In this document: positions 1-11,476 of the stretch, piece by piece
Numbering within the stretch: the first letter of the stretch is position 1
Layout: the number at the start of each line of letters is the position of its first letter
The notes under the pieces: generated by a model
Told to the model about the DNA's origin: nothing
The model's input: only the letters and a program-made list of their open reading frames with translations
Database searches by the model: none
Translations under genes and position numbers: made by a program
Assembly (NCBI GenBank): GCA_025200525.1
Contig: CM045761.1
Location: 141,238,223 to 141,302,222 of the forward strand
Length of the DNA: 64,000 nucleotides
Direction of reading: 5' to 3'
DNA from: Camellia lanceoleosa
Lineage: Eukaryota; Streptophyta; Magnoliopsida; Ericales; Theaceae

Positions 1-82
1 CAACATTACTATACAAACTAATAAATTTTATAAATTTATAATATAACATATGGAAATTATTAAGAAATTAAAGATTAATTTT
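1..82. other. AT-rich segment not matching the P1 LTR
   Basis: The left LTR matches the right LTR only from about base 83. The 562 bases that begin the right LTR (6452-7013) have no counterpart here. This stretch is AT-rich and carries a partial copy of the attaaagattaatt motif that recurs at ~121. It is either an insertion into the left LTR or foreign DNA at a truncation. Confidence 0.5.
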
Positions 83-598
83 GTGAGTAAATTCATGAGA
101 TTGAACTTGTAATTTTGTGAATTAAAGATTAATTGGTGATCAAGAACAAGAGTTGTGCTACAATTGATGAATTTGAAGCTAATGTACACATGCATGTGTA
201 GGATCACCATGATTTTGCATAATCAAGCATGTATTAAGTTGAATATGGAAATGTGAGTGTTGAATCATACATGCAAGCATGGTTTTGTTGAGCTCCATGA
301 GAATGAACACCATTTGCATTATTTGGAATGGAAATGAAGTCAAGATTAGCATGCATGTTTGAATAATTAAAGATAGGAGCTTTGAATGCATGAATGTGTA
401 TGATAGAATTGAGCTTGAACTAAATTGAGCCATGCATGTATTTGATTTATGAAATTGGGCTCCATGAAGATGCGTTTTGGTGTTTATACAATGTTAGTAC
501 AAGTATATGTGAAATTGGAGCCATTAAAGGCAAGAAATGATGGTTTGAATGTTGAAGGGAGCTCAAAAAATCAATCTGCAAAACCCAAAAATTTTATG

Positions 599-822
599 TC
601 CGCCGAAAGGAACACCACTCGGCGTGATTTTCGTGCTCCCAACATTTTTGCAGACTTGGATGTCCGCCGGCGAGTAATTTCACGCCGGCGGGAACCTTTA
701 GATGTCTTCCGCTCGAGCTCCCTATTTCACGCTCGAGCGTATTTTTGACGCAAACAGGACTTTTGCAGGCCTTAAGGGTCCGCTCGAGCGGGGAAGTCCA
801 CGCTCAAGCGGGGACCCTGTTT
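599..822 (+). repeat. GC-rich palindromic block of the P1 5' LTR
   Basis: Eight short palindrome-like sites are spaced about 20-40 bp apart in otherwise AT-rich LTR sequence. Some carry a CTCGAG core (gctcgagc near 710, 731 and 782) and others a CCGGC core (gccggcg near 665 and 683). The right LTR has the same sites but mostly with the other core. Its function is unknown. Confidence 0.75.
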
Positions 823-1127
823 TGCTGAAATTTTGTTTATGCATTCTATGTTCTGTTTTCTGTTTCCTTTCACTTCCAAGCACTCTTAGGCATGCATTGA
901 GCATTGTAATTGAATTAAAGAGATAAGAATGAAGCCTAAAGAGGAATATGTGAACTAAAGAACAGATTGAATTAATTGTGACCCATATGTGTTATGTGAT
1001 ATGTAGGGTCAAACTCCAGGGCAAATCCACAAGCCGATCACTGTGAATAATATCTGACATATGTTATTGTCCAATTGCTACTTCTATGTAAGTTTGGTAA
1101 AGTTCATTAATTTGAATGGTGGACACA

Positions 1128-1330
1128 GTTTAATATGAAAGGCCTATGAGCCAGTTTATATGAAAGGCCTATGAGCTAGTTTGATATGAAAGGCCTATAA
1201 GCCAGTTTGATATAAAAGGCCTATGAGCTAGTTTAATATGAAAGGCCTATGAGCCAGTTTGATATGAAAGGCCTATGAGCCAGTTTGATATGAAAGGCCT
1301 ATGAGCCAGTTTGAAATGAAAGTTTGAAAG
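1128..1330 (+). repeat. 26-bp tandem array in the P1 5' LTR
   Basis: About seven to eight head-to-tail copies of a ~26-bp unit containing gaaaggcctatgagccag, with scattered point changes. The right LTR has the same array at about 8057-8240, in a slightly different arrangement. A second ~26-bp array with core aaaatgtgggccgaaggcc follows at ~1475-1640. Confidence 0.85.
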
Positions 1331-1474
1331 GCTTAGATGCCAGTTTGATATAACAAGTTTGAAAGGCTTAAATGCTAGTTTGAAATGAAAGTTTGAAAGG
1401 TTGAAAGGCCAGTTTGACACGAAAGTGTATATGGGCCGAAGGCCGTTTGACACGAAAGTGTATATAGGCCAAAG

Positions 1475-1640
1475 GCCGTTTGATAATATGTGGGTCGAAG
1501 GCCGATTGATAAAATGTGGGTCGGAGGCCGATTGATAAAATGTGGACCGAAGGCCGATTGATAAAATGTGGGCCAAAGGCCGACTGATAAAATGTGGGCC
1601 GGAGGCCATTTGATATAAATGTGGGCCGAAGGCCGATCGA
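1475..1640 (+). repeat. second 26-bp tandem array in the P1 5' LTR
   Basis: Six or so units of the type ttgataaaatgtgggccga with the alternating trinucleotide aag/gag before gccg. The counterpart in the right LTR lies at ~8400-8560. Confidence 0.8.
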
Positions 1641-2294
1641 TATAGACGATTGGGCCAAAGACCGATGGACATGAATGAATTGGGCCTGAGGCCGTATGAT
1701 ATGTTTGGAACCTCAGTTACTTAACTTACGTATGTCTATGTATGTATGTATTAGTTAGAAATGCAAATTGAGCCCAAGGCCGTTTGATGTATATTGTTCC
1801 AATGTATATTATTTATTTGATGTTATTCACTGGGCTTTCGCTCATGCTCATTCATGTGTTTGTAGGTGAGCCAAGAGAGGTCCAGACCCAGCCTCAGGGA
1901 AGTCAGTTTGAAACAACTAAGGTTTTGAGGAGTCAGCCCTTGGGTCTCACGCACGAGACACGTCTCTGCCCTTTTGTTATGTATTTATATTTTGTCAGGT
2001 TGGTGAAGTCTTTGAATGTGTTTGTACGTAGTTTTGTTTGGCTGACTTAGATTTGAGTGATCCTATTTGTACAGAATTTTATGTTATTGCATCTTCTGAT
2101 GTGAGTTATTAACATATGTATGTAATGATGTGCATATAAGCACGGCCTTATGGACAAAGTTTCAAATTACTTCCGTTTGGCCCCCATGAACTCTGTCAAA
2201 ATACGTTTGGTTTGGTTTGAGGCCGTAGGTAATCTCATGATTACTGGCCAGTTATGTCCTTAATCCACGGGGGCGGGTTCGGGTCATGACAGAG

Positions 2295-2306
2295 TGGTAT
2301 CAGAGC
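2295..2306 (+). promoter_or_regulatory. P1 primer binding site, initiator-Met tRNA type
   Basis: tggtatcagagc lies three bases after the LTR terminus ...tgaca. This matches the 3' end complement of plant initiator-Met tRNA, used by many Ty3/gypsy and Ty1/copia elements to prime minus-strand DNA. It fixes the element as plus-strand and the LTR end at 2291. Confidence 0.92.
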
Positions 2307-3420
2307 ACGAGTTAATAACTCACACACTTGTCCAAAAGAGCAATAAGCATCTAGGAAAGATCTAGGATGCATTCATGTGATAAATATGAATCTGAAGGCA
2401 TCAAGAATATGCTTAAGTGTTTCAATATGAACAGTTATGTACTATAAATCTGTGAATTTCCATTTGAATATGTATGCTCTATGGTATATGCATACTTTTG
2501 AATCTTTTGTATAAAGTATAATGCAAATTTAATCAGATAGTGAGTAATAACTCTTTGTAGTCATGTTTAACTTTAATTATTTTCTAGATATGAAATGACA
2601 AGTTCCCTGAAATGCTATGTTTTGTATGAAAGAAAGATTGGCCAAATTTTCCTTGAACATAACTGTGTTGTCCTTAGTAGAGGCCCTTGCCCAGGGGACA
2701 TAATATTGTGGCTTATGGTCATGAGGCCCTAACCTGGGGGAAATAATACCGTGGCACAGGCCCTCGCCCAGGGGAAACAATACCGTGGCCTATGAATGAG
2801 ATATGTTACCTGGTACCGAAGATTCCATTATGGAACTTGTTATGCTTGACCAACATGATATGTTACGCTAAAGGAAATACCACATATGATTTGAATATGA
2901 GATATGAATTGTTACACTAATGTGTACAACAAGTTCGTTTTGTTATAATGCACATACATTAACAAATGAACCATGAAAAGTTGCTTATGTGCATTTGATT
3001 CTGCCAATGGGTGTCTATGCGAAATATGAACATGATTTGAGTATATAATTACTTAGTAAATGTTTAGCATGCGATATTTGATAAGTATGCAATTATCTGT
3101 TACGTATATGATTAATTGCGTACGATATGTGAAATGAGAATATAACAATGTGCCTATGTGCGAATGTACCCATGTGTATCTGTATTTATTTTTGTATTGG
3201 ATATCCTAGTAATTGGCAAGGTTTAATGAGAGTTTGTGTAGAGTATGGATAAGGTAAGGGCATACGGATTAGAAGGCTCTTCCACAGCCTGACTTGATAG
3301 TCTGGAAAGAGTAGTACAAGAAATGGCAGAGATCTTAAGACAACAACGTTAGTTGCCGCTACGACAAGAACCTTTGCCACCACCAATGTAAGAAACACCG
3401 AAGAGTTTGTTATCAGATTT
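2307..3420 (+). other. P1 leader and decayed gag region
   Basis: No recognisable frame. At about 2681-2795 there are three direct repeats of ~35-46 bp sharing aggccc..gccc/cctgggg..aataatac/attgtggc. The remainder is AT-rich and likely derives from the 5' leader and the N-terminal gag region. Confidence 0.5.
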
Positions 3421-3426
3421 TCTGGG

Positions 3427-3480
3427 GCTCGTTATAGATGTGGTAAAATGAACCATATGGTAATGAACTGTCCCCGAACT
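3427..3480 (+). pseudogene. gag zinc-knuckle relic of P1
   Basis: Reading from 3427 gives a CCHC-type knuckle with spacing X2-C-X4-H-X4-C (RCGKMNHMVMNCP). The first cysteine is replaced by arginine, a TGT to CGT change at 3430-3432. CCHC knuckles in Gag bind the element RNA. Loss of one metal ligand, plus flanking stops, means this Gag is not functional. Confidence 0.75.
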
Positions 3481-3683
3481 GAACAAATGTGAATAAATCT
3501 TCTGCCTCAGTTGAATTCGTACCAATGGTAGGAATTGCTAATCGAGATAGAGTAATTGCACTCATGTCAGAAAGCACTCAGAATACTGCACCGTTATCCC
3601 AGGTATCTATACTATTTATAAACGAATGTCTATGTGTTGATTGGTTCTGAATTAGTATATGCGTACATTTTTGCTTGGGATAT

Positions 3684-3930
3684 TATTTGATTCGGATCGG
3701 CATATTCCTTCATATCTACTGCATGTGTATCTAGATTGGTTAGACCCATCAGATCGAGACCGTATTCATTGAATGTATATGCTTCATTTGGGAAAATTGT
3801 GAAATATGTATTGGGATATTGATTAACTCTGCACATGCACCTGTACATCTAAACCTATGCTCAGGGTGATTTGTTATACTACTGTCTTCAATGACTAAAC
3901 CACTGGAATTGTGACCTTGTGATTGTATAA
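3684..3930 (+). pseudogene. retropepsin-like protease relic of P1
   Basis: From about 3694 one frame reads GSAYSFIS, corresponding to the active-site flap start D-S-G-A-S-H-S-F-I of plant gypsy proteases. A base appears lost right after the Asp-Ser codons (3689-3696), putting the catalytic Asp in another frame. The following ~75 codons keep the spacing of hydrophobic positions of the domain but hold several stops. The retropepsin would cleave the Gag-Pol polyprotein. This one cannot. Confidence 0.7.
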
Positions 3931-4947
3931 CTAAGTTGAGCACCCCAAATAATAAACTCTGCAAATTACGGATCATGTATGTGGAACTGGTAGAAAATTG
4001 ACTGAACTACGTGACTAAATTGAGCTTGACTCATAAGCCTACGTTTTGTGACTGATTTGGAACCCCTGCGTGACGAATCCTATATATTATGTGTAACCAA
4101 AGAACTTTGGTGTACCATGTGCTTGCATATAAGACCTATTTGACAACTGCTATCCTGATTACGATTTATACCTCCTGATATGAACGCCTGCAATTGCAAC
4201 TAGAACTTATGTGAACAATGCCATATTGTACATGACTTGAAATACGTTGACGAGAACAGTTGTGATAAATAACTCCGATTTGACTTTGAGAACTGATGAA
4301 CTTAGGACAGTTGTGAAATTATCAACCATGTACCTAAGTAAACGAAGTGTGCCTTACAGAACTAAATACCCCATTTGGGAAAACTTTTATCTAATTCGAT
4401 CCAATAGAACCTTTGTCTGATTTGACCTGATAGAACCCTTATTGGATATAATGTGATGGAACCTTTTTTTGATTTAATTTGACAAGACCTTTGCTTGGGT
4501 TGATTTGATAAGAGTCTCTATCTGAGTTGATTTTGTTAAGAGGGATCAGGGATGGTTTATAAATAAATGGCCAGATTATTCTTGGCAGAAAAACTGATAG
4601 ACCCAAAACTTGAATCCGTTGGAATACTTGACTTATTTGAAAGACACTTGTGGACTATCAACAGATTGATCTAACCATAAACACCACTGAGAACCAACCT
4701 TCAACTATTGAGGACATATGTGTCATAAATGAACTGAATTGTGAAAATCTAGTGATTGGGTGTCTTAAGGAACAATGCTGGTGTGTTGTTGTATTCTTGC
4801 TTGTCTGACACTATGGAAACTGATGACAACAGATTGATTTGATTGTGAACTGTACTGAATATTTATCCTCGACTAATCAGAATATGTTTCATGCGTTTGC
4901 TTCAAGTGTTATCGGGTTTTGGGAAATCAGGTTATAGTAAGTGATAT

Positions 4948-4980
4948 TGTGTTTGTTTTGATGACATTCTTGAGACGTCC
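4948..4980 (+). pseudogene. reverse transcriptase catalytic box relic of P1
   Basis: The frame through 4951-4974 reads VCFDDILE, the F/Y-x-D-D-I-L signature of Ty3/gypsy reverse transcriptase. Surrounding sequence (about 4000-6200) has stops in every frame. I could only recognise this core, so limits of the domain are not given. Confidence 0.6.
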
Positions 4981-6209
4981 TTTCGTGCTAGGGGACATTA
5001 AACCTATGTAGCACTTTTGTTGAGAATCTCTTTTGCCACCAACGGTTTTGTACGGGTTGGTTTGTCTAATCGATCTCGAGTCGGCCACCGACAGTCATGA
5101 ACGGGTGTGCTTTGATTCGGAGATGATTATTCTTTTGTTTTGTCCGGAATGTCATCCTTTAGTATTACGTAGATGTTTTAACATCTAAGAAGCTATGAGA
5201 AACCCTGATTATCTGAAGATGTGTAAATTGTGTTTGACATGTAATTGATTGTTTTGATATTACCCTTGACGTCGTGGGGATTAATGCATGAATTGTCTTA
5301 TGCTTTGGACAACTATCAAATGATGTGGAGAGACTCGATGGAACCGAGAATTGAATATTAAACTAAATTGTAAACTGTAGGATGATTGAGGGAACATATA
5401 TTATGTTAGAAATGGACTGCTTCAGTGTTATTGTACCTTAGAATTGGTACTATGGGGATACATGAGTTACTTATGTCGTGTGGTGGATTGTTTCGTTGTT
5501 ATCCTTGTTGACTCGGGGATTTGTGCCCAGATTCACTTTAAATTCCTAAAGACTTTTGATTAACCTTGAATAACTGTGATGAGAAACCGAATTAAATGCC
5601 AAATCGGATTATGAATTGCGGAATTATTGGAGAATGAATTGAACTTTTGTGACAAGGGAATAGACCGAACTCCTATGGTAAAGTTAGTTGGCTTTTGAAA
5701 TAAATATGTTGGCGACCTATTGTGAAGAAGGAAATTGTTGAAATTGCGTCTAAATGTTTTCAGTGCCAACAAGTCAGAGTTGAATAATAGATATTGGCGG
5801 AACTACTGCAACCTCTGTCTATTTTAGAATGGAAATGAGAATATGTAACTATGAATTTCATTATGAGACTACCTCGGACACCCAAGATATAAGTCACGTT
5901 TGAGTTTTTATGTATGGGATTACTAAATTGCTCGTTTCCTCCCTGTGAAATCCTTGTATAATGCTTGTAGATTAGCTGTTGTTACATCGATAAGGTTCCT
6001 TGTTTGCATGGGGTCCCAATATCTATTGTTTAGACAAGAACCCTAAAATGTGCTCGGGTTCTGACAAGCCTTCAAGAGCCAATGGGGACTGAATTGTGAC
6101 TCGGCACTGCTTTCCATCCGAAAATCGATGTATAATTAGAAAGAACTTTTGGGAGAAATGCTCCAAATATGTGCAGTAAAATTTTCGGGGAGTTTGGGGG
6201 ATTTATCCA

Positions 6210-6290
6210 TTGTTGGCAGACTTTGCTTACAACCACAGCCTACACTCTAGTTTTGGTGTGACACCATACAAGTCTTATATGGAGGAAAAG
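6210..6290 (+). pseudogene. integrase C-terminal relic of P1
   Basis: Codons from 6210 read LLADFAYNHSLHSSFG and continue VTPYKSYM. This is the conserved region after the integrase core of plant gypsy elements (L-x-x-x-F-A-Y-N-x-S-x-H-S-S-x-G-x-x-P-x-x-x-x-Y). Its position after the RT box and just before the purine tract supports the gypsy domain order PR-RT-INT. Confidence 0.8.
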
Positions 6291-6436
6291 TTGAGTCTTT
6301 GACTGATTGAGAGCAGAGTGTTGCTCGATTTTGAGACTAAGCAGCTAACTATCAAAAGGATTGGAACCATTGAATAAGAAGGTATTCTGAATTGTTTTTA
6401 GCTAAAGGTAAATTAAGTTTGAAGGACCAAACTTCC

Positions 6437-6451
6437 TAAAGGGGGGAAGAC
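6437..6451 (+). promoter_or_regulatory. P1 polypurine tract
   Basis: taaaggggggaagac lies immediately before the 3' LTR start tgtgatacccc. Such a purine run primes plus-strand DNA synthesis. The position fixes the 3' LTR start at 6452. Confidence 0.85.
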
Positions 6452-6844
6452 TGTGATACCCCTGTTCCGTATTATGCTAATTGGTCATTAATTTGTATAT
6501 GATTATGTGTTTGTTATGGTTTTGTATGCCATTATGTGAAAATATGTGGTTTTGAATTTCTATATGTTCATCGTAGGAATATCTGTTTGATTTTACCGCT
6601 TCGAAAATTAAATTGGAGGCCACAGAACCCGAAATTGATTACGCCATTGTGATTGGCATAATTTTTAGAGCCTATGGTGAAATTTAATTGAAAAACTGAT
6701 TCAGGCCAGATTAAATTGATTTAATTAATGAATTAGTGCCATATTATTTATTATTATTAAACTTGATTAGTGGGCTTACACATAAGGGCCATTACACTTC
6801 AATTCCTCCCCTTTTTAAAACTTTGGCTGATTTTGAACTCAAGA

Positions 6845-6847
<3 letters not shown>

Positions 6848-6897
<50 letters not shown>

Positions 6898-6905
6898 GAG
6901 AGGGT
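6848..6905 (+). repeat. (GA)n microsatellite in the P1 3' LTR
   Basis: Nearly pure GA dinucleotide run, with one interrupting gac. The corresponding part of the left LTR is absent. Confidence 0.95.
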
Positions 6906-7529
6906 CAGCCTTAGAGAGAGAAGGGGAAGAGTTATGTGGTTTTGGCTCAAGGCTTGGGAATCTTGAAGATTAAGTCCAAGAATTGACTAGGGTTTGGAAG
7001 ATTAAACTCCTAGGTGAGTAAATTCATGAGATTGAACTTGTAATTTTGTGAATTAAAGATTAATTGGTGATCAAGAACAACAGTTGTGCTACAATTGATG
7101 AATTTGAAGCTAATGTGCACATGCATGTGTAGGATCACCATGATTTTGCATAATCAAGCATGTATTAAGTTGAATATGGAAATGTGAGTGTTGAATCATA
7201 CATGCAAGCATGTTTTTGTTGAGCTCCATGAGAATGAACACCATTTGCATTATTTGGAATGGAAATGAAGTCAAGATTAGCATGCATGTTTGAATAATTA
7301 AAGATAGGAGCTTTGAATGCATGAATGTGTATGATAGAATTGAGCTTGAACTAAATTGAGACATGCATGTATTTGATTTATGAAATTGGGCTCCATGAAG
7401 ATGTGTTTTGGTGTTTATACAATGTTAGTACAAGTATATGTGAAATTGGAGCCATTAAAGGCAAGAAATGATGGTTTGAATGTTGAAGGGAGCTCAAGAA
7501 CTCAATCTGCAAAACCCAAAATTTTTATG

Positions 7530-7760
7530 TCCGCTCGAGCGGGGAACCTGCCGCTCGATCGTGATTTTCGTGCTCCCAGCATTTTTTCAGACTTGGATGT
7601 CCACTCGAGCGAGTAATTTCACGGCGAAAGGAACCTTAGACAGGCTTCCGCCGAGTTTCTATTTCACGCCGGCGTATTTTTAGCATAAACAGGACTTTTG
7701 CAGTTTTAAGGGTCCGCTCGGCGGAAGTCCACGCCGGCGGCGACCTCTGCTTTTGCTGAA
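7530..7760 (+). repeat. GC-rich palindromic block of the P1 3' LTR
   Basis: Counterpart of 599-822. Sites near 7532, 7553 and 7602 carry a CTCGA(G/T) core; sites near 7668 and 7732 carry gccggcg. At most sites the core differs from that of the 5' LTR, while the intervening spacers are nearly identical. Confidence 0.75.
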
Positions 7761-9215
7761 ATTTTGTTTATGCATTACGTGTTTACATTTTCCGTTCCCT
7801 TTCACTTCCAAGCACTCTTAGGCATGCATTGAGCATTGTAATTGAATTAAAGAGATAAGAATGAAGCCTAAAGAGGAATATGTGAACTAAAGAACAGATT
7901 GAATTAATTGTGACCCCTATGTGTTATGTGATATGCAGGGTCAAACTCCAGGGCAAATCCACAAGCCTATCACTGTGAGTAATATCTGACATATATTATT
8001 GTCCAATTGCTACTTCTATGTAAGTTTGGTAAAGTTCATTAATTTGAATGGTGGACACAGTTTAATATGAAAGGCCTATGAGCCAGTTTGATATAAAAGG
8101 CCTATGAGCCAGTTTGATATAAAAGGCCTATGAGCTAGTTTGATATGAAAGGCCTATGAGCCAGTTTAATATGAAAGGCCTATGAGCCAGTTTGATATAA
8201 AAGGCATATGAGCTAGTTTGATATGAAGGGCCTATGAGCTAGTTTTGAAATGAAAGTTTGAAAGGCTTAGATGTCAGTTTGATATAACAAGTTTGAAAGG
8301 CTTAAATGCCTGTTTGAAATGAAAGTTTGAAACCAGCTTGACACGAAAGTGTATATGGGCTGAAGGCTGCTTGACACGAAAGTGTCAATGGGCCAACGGC
8401 CGTTTGCTAAAATGTGGGTCAAAGGCTGATTGATAAAATGTGGGTCAGAGGCCGTTTGATAAAATGTAGGCTGAATGCCAATTGATAAAATGTAGGCCGG
8501 AGGCCGATTGATAAAATGTGGACCGGAGGCCGTTTGATATAAATGTGGGCCGAAGGCCGATCGACATAGACGATTGGGCCAAAGGCCGATGGACATGAAT
8601 GAATTGGGCCCGAGGCCGTATGATATGTTTGGAACCTCAGTTACTTAACTTACATATGTCTATGTATGTATGCATTAGTTAGAAATGCAAATTGGGCCCA
8701 AGGCCGTTTGATGTATATTGTTCCAATGTATATTCTTTATTTGATGTTATTCACTGGGCTTTCGCTCACGCTCATTCATGTGTTTGTAGGTGAGCCAAGA
8801 GCGGACCAGACCCAGCCTCAGGGAAGTCAGTTTGGAACAACTAAGGTTTTGAGGAGTCAGCCCTTGTGTCTCGCGCACGAGACACGTCTCCGCCCTTTTG
8901 TTATGTGTTTATATTTTGTCAGGTTAGCGAAGTCTTTGAATGTGTTTGTACGTAGTTTTGTTTGGCTGATTTAGATTTGAGTGATCCTGTTTGTACAGAA
9001 TTTTATGTTATTGCATCTTCTGATGTGAGTTATTAACATATGTATGTAATGATGTGCATATAAGCACGGCTCTATGGACAAAGTTTCAAATTGCTTCCGT
9101 TTGGCCCCCATGAACTCTGTTAAAATACGTTTGGTTTGGTTTGTGGCCGTAGGTAATCTCATGATTACTAGCCGGTTATGTCCTTAATCCACGGGGGCGG
9201 GTTTGGGTCATGACA

Positions 9216-11476
9216 ATAGATGGCAAGAAAAATATGCTCTTGTATTAGCTCACAAACAAGGCATAATGGCACAACTCTTAAATACAATTAAAGAGTGATA
9301 AACATGGAAGTATGGAAAAGATATAAGCTCTGAAATTCCATGCCAAATGATGCCGAGGCATGCAAACATCACAAGTATAGCATGGTAGGGACCTCAAAAC
9401 TCAAGACTAGTCAAGGCATTTACACTATAGCTATACAAAACATGAGTCATATGACCAAGGCAGCCCAAAACAGTCATAAAGCATGTCAAAATAATGCTAA
9501 AACATGTATGGAGTATAGCCAAGGCAAGCTAGCATGAAGGGCCAAAACACCAAGTACACCAGGCTAGTGGGCGAGATTGCACTACAAGTGCACAAACCAA
9601 GCAAGAGGTGACTCCACCAACCAAAAATAGAGTTATGGCATGTCAAAATAACACCAAAAATGGGCTGGAGTGCAGCCAACATATGCTAGATTAATACGCT
9701 AAACCATCAAGTAAGCTAGGTTAGCATGCAAGTTTACACTACAAGTGCAAGATGCATGCAAGAGGTGACCAAACCAGCCCAAAATAGAGTTATGGCAGGT
9801 CCTAAAAGTCATAAAAAAATGCTCAAACAAAGCCTCAAGAAGATAGAAACACATGCTCTTTTAATGGGCCATCAATGCATGCAAACAAGACAAGAGGAGG
9901 GGGGACCACCCCCTCCCATTTTGGCCCTCAAAACTACCTTTCCACCACTAAAATTCCTCTGGAATTTAGTGGTTTTAAGGCCAAAAGGAAGTTGTTTGAA
10001 AAGCTTGAAAGATAGCTCAAAAGGCCTCACAAGCCAAGGAGCAAAAGGGAGGAAACACCCCCTAGCAAAACAAGGCTTTAAACCACCATTTTTATGCCTC
10101 AAAATAGAGTTTTTGATAGTCCAAAACCAGCCCCAAAATAGTCCCAAAAAAAATGGAAAAGGGCAGTGAAGCAAGTGTGCAAAACAAGTACAAAAAGGGA
10201 GAGTTATACCTCTTGAAGCCAAGCACACTTTAGAGCAACAAAACAAGCTAAAACCAAGCTAAAATCCTCTTCTTGAGCTCCAAGAAGGTCCAAAGTTATC
10301 TCAGCCCAAAGGTGGAGGTATTTGGTCAAGGATTGTTATGCAAAAGCTAAGGGCTTGTATGCAAACTAGAAGTGATTCCCCACTTGTATGCACAAGAGTG
10401 CAAGAGAGAGAGAGAGAGAGGTTTTTTAGAGAGAGAGGCTCCCAAATCTTCCAACCTTGCAAAATATGAGATATATCTTCCATATATAGCAATTCAAGAG
10501 CTTTGGGTCTGAAATATCTGAATTGCAAATATCTCGAGCGATGCAGCAGTGGAGAAGAAATATCCGAATCGGTTTCTAGGAATTTCTGGTTGACCAACCA
10601 CTTCAACTAGTTGGTCAGCTACTTTTTCTGGTCTGCAATGATCATTTCTGGTCGGCATGCTCAAAAAGTGGTCGGCACACTCCCTTGGTGGTCTGCAGCA
10701 AAAATCAGTCCTGGTCCCCAACTTAAAGCAAGCCTAACTCCTTCATCTGGATGCCTTTGCAGGCCATTCTTGTGTGAAAATTGAAGCCCCAGAAGTAAAC
10801 TTTCCAATGGTGGTAGCATTTCATCACAATTCGAAGTGTGCTAAGAGATATCTCTCTTTTAGTGAAGACTACTCAGTTTCAATCCAACCGGATTGATGCC
10901 CTACTTCAACCAATCATATCTCCCCTATCCGGACTCGGCTTTAGGGGATTTTTGATTGCAAAATGAAGCCCTGGAAGTCTTATATCTAACGGTGGTGGCC
11001 TCATAGCTAAAATCCAAGTGTGCAAATGGATAGGCCTGATTTAGCGAGGGCTGCTCGACTCTCTCTTAGCGATTCATACCCATCTTCTTCTCCAGCTTGG
11101 TTTCTTCCCTCTTCTCCTCTTTTCTTCAACTCCAAACCTCTAAACAAGGTATTTTGAAAGATTTTTCAAAGTTTTCATCACACTTTCATTCATTGCCACT
11201 TTGTCATTTGCTCGGTTTACCGAAAAGTGCAACATTTAACAAAATGCAAGCAACGGAACATCGTAGGCACTTTGTTTCAAAAATATTTTGAAAAAGAGGG
11301 TTTCAAGGTCTAAAATCTTTTGATCAAGATCGTTTTAGTCCAAAAGGGGTATGAAGTTGGGATTTGACTCTCTTCTTGCCGAAGAAATCGAACCCTTGCA
11401 CTGCACAACTTTCACCACCAAGTAAACCATCAGTAGCGCCCAAGTCTTAAAGGCAGTCAAAAATGGGGTGTCTACA
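9216..11476 (-). repeat. LTR A, minus strand, partial, TGTAGACACC family
   Basis: The right end ggggtgtctaca is the reverse complement of an LTR start TGTAGACACCCC, shared by LTRs C, D, E, F and G (B has one change). The left end is cut by P1. A TATA-like motif lies on the minus strand at 10480-10490. A GC-rich block with repeated tggtc(t/g)gc motifs (10590-10715) lies just upstream of it. The left half has diverged sub-repeats marked by (g)cactacaagtgca followed by gcatgcaagaggtgacc. Confidence 0.8.

Larger units (their letters stand above)
83..2291 (+). repeat. P1 5' LTR (partial)
   Basis: Collinear with 7014-9215, with about 8 differences in the first ~515 aligned bases. It ends in gggtcatgaca, immediately before the primer binding site. 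It holds a GC-rich palindromic block (599-822) and two short tandem arrays (1128-1330 and ~1475-1640). The first ~560 bases of the LTR are missing on the left. The open frames inside it are chance frames. Confidence 0.9.
1..9215 (+). mobile_element. Ty3/gypsy LTR retrotransposon P1, decayed, left end outside or lost
   Basis: Two long direct repeats (83-2291 and 6452-9215) flank ~4.16 kb of internal sequence. A Met-tRNA-type primer binding site follows the left LTR and a purine tract precedes the right one. Relics of gag zinc knuckle, protease, reverse transcriptase and integrase occur in that order, which is the Ty3/gypsy order. No long pol frame survives, so the copy cannot encode its own machinery. 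The right LTR ends in CA directly against a minus-strand LTR (A), which suggests P1 inserted into that LTR. The matching left flank lies outside the window, so the target duplication cannot be checked. Confidence 0.9.
6452..9215 (+). repeat. P1 3' LTR, complete (2764 bp)
   Basis: Runs from TGTGATACCCC to ...GGGTCATGACA. It holds a (GA)n tract at 6848-6905, the palindromic block at ~7530-7760, and the two ~26-bp arrays at ~8057-8255 and ~8400-8560. Solo LTR H (56773-59805, minus strand) has similar termini (TGTAATGACCCC ... GGGTCGTGACA) and belongs to a related family. Confidence 0.92.

Noticed and set aside
1247..1672. 141-codon minus-strand frame with repeated FGPHF-type words
   Set aside because: Antisense translation of the ~26-bp LTR arrays of P1. 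The same appears in the 3' LTR.
2295..2306. tRNA gene
   Set aside because: The match is only the short complement of a tRNA 3' end at an LTR boundary; no tRNA body is present.
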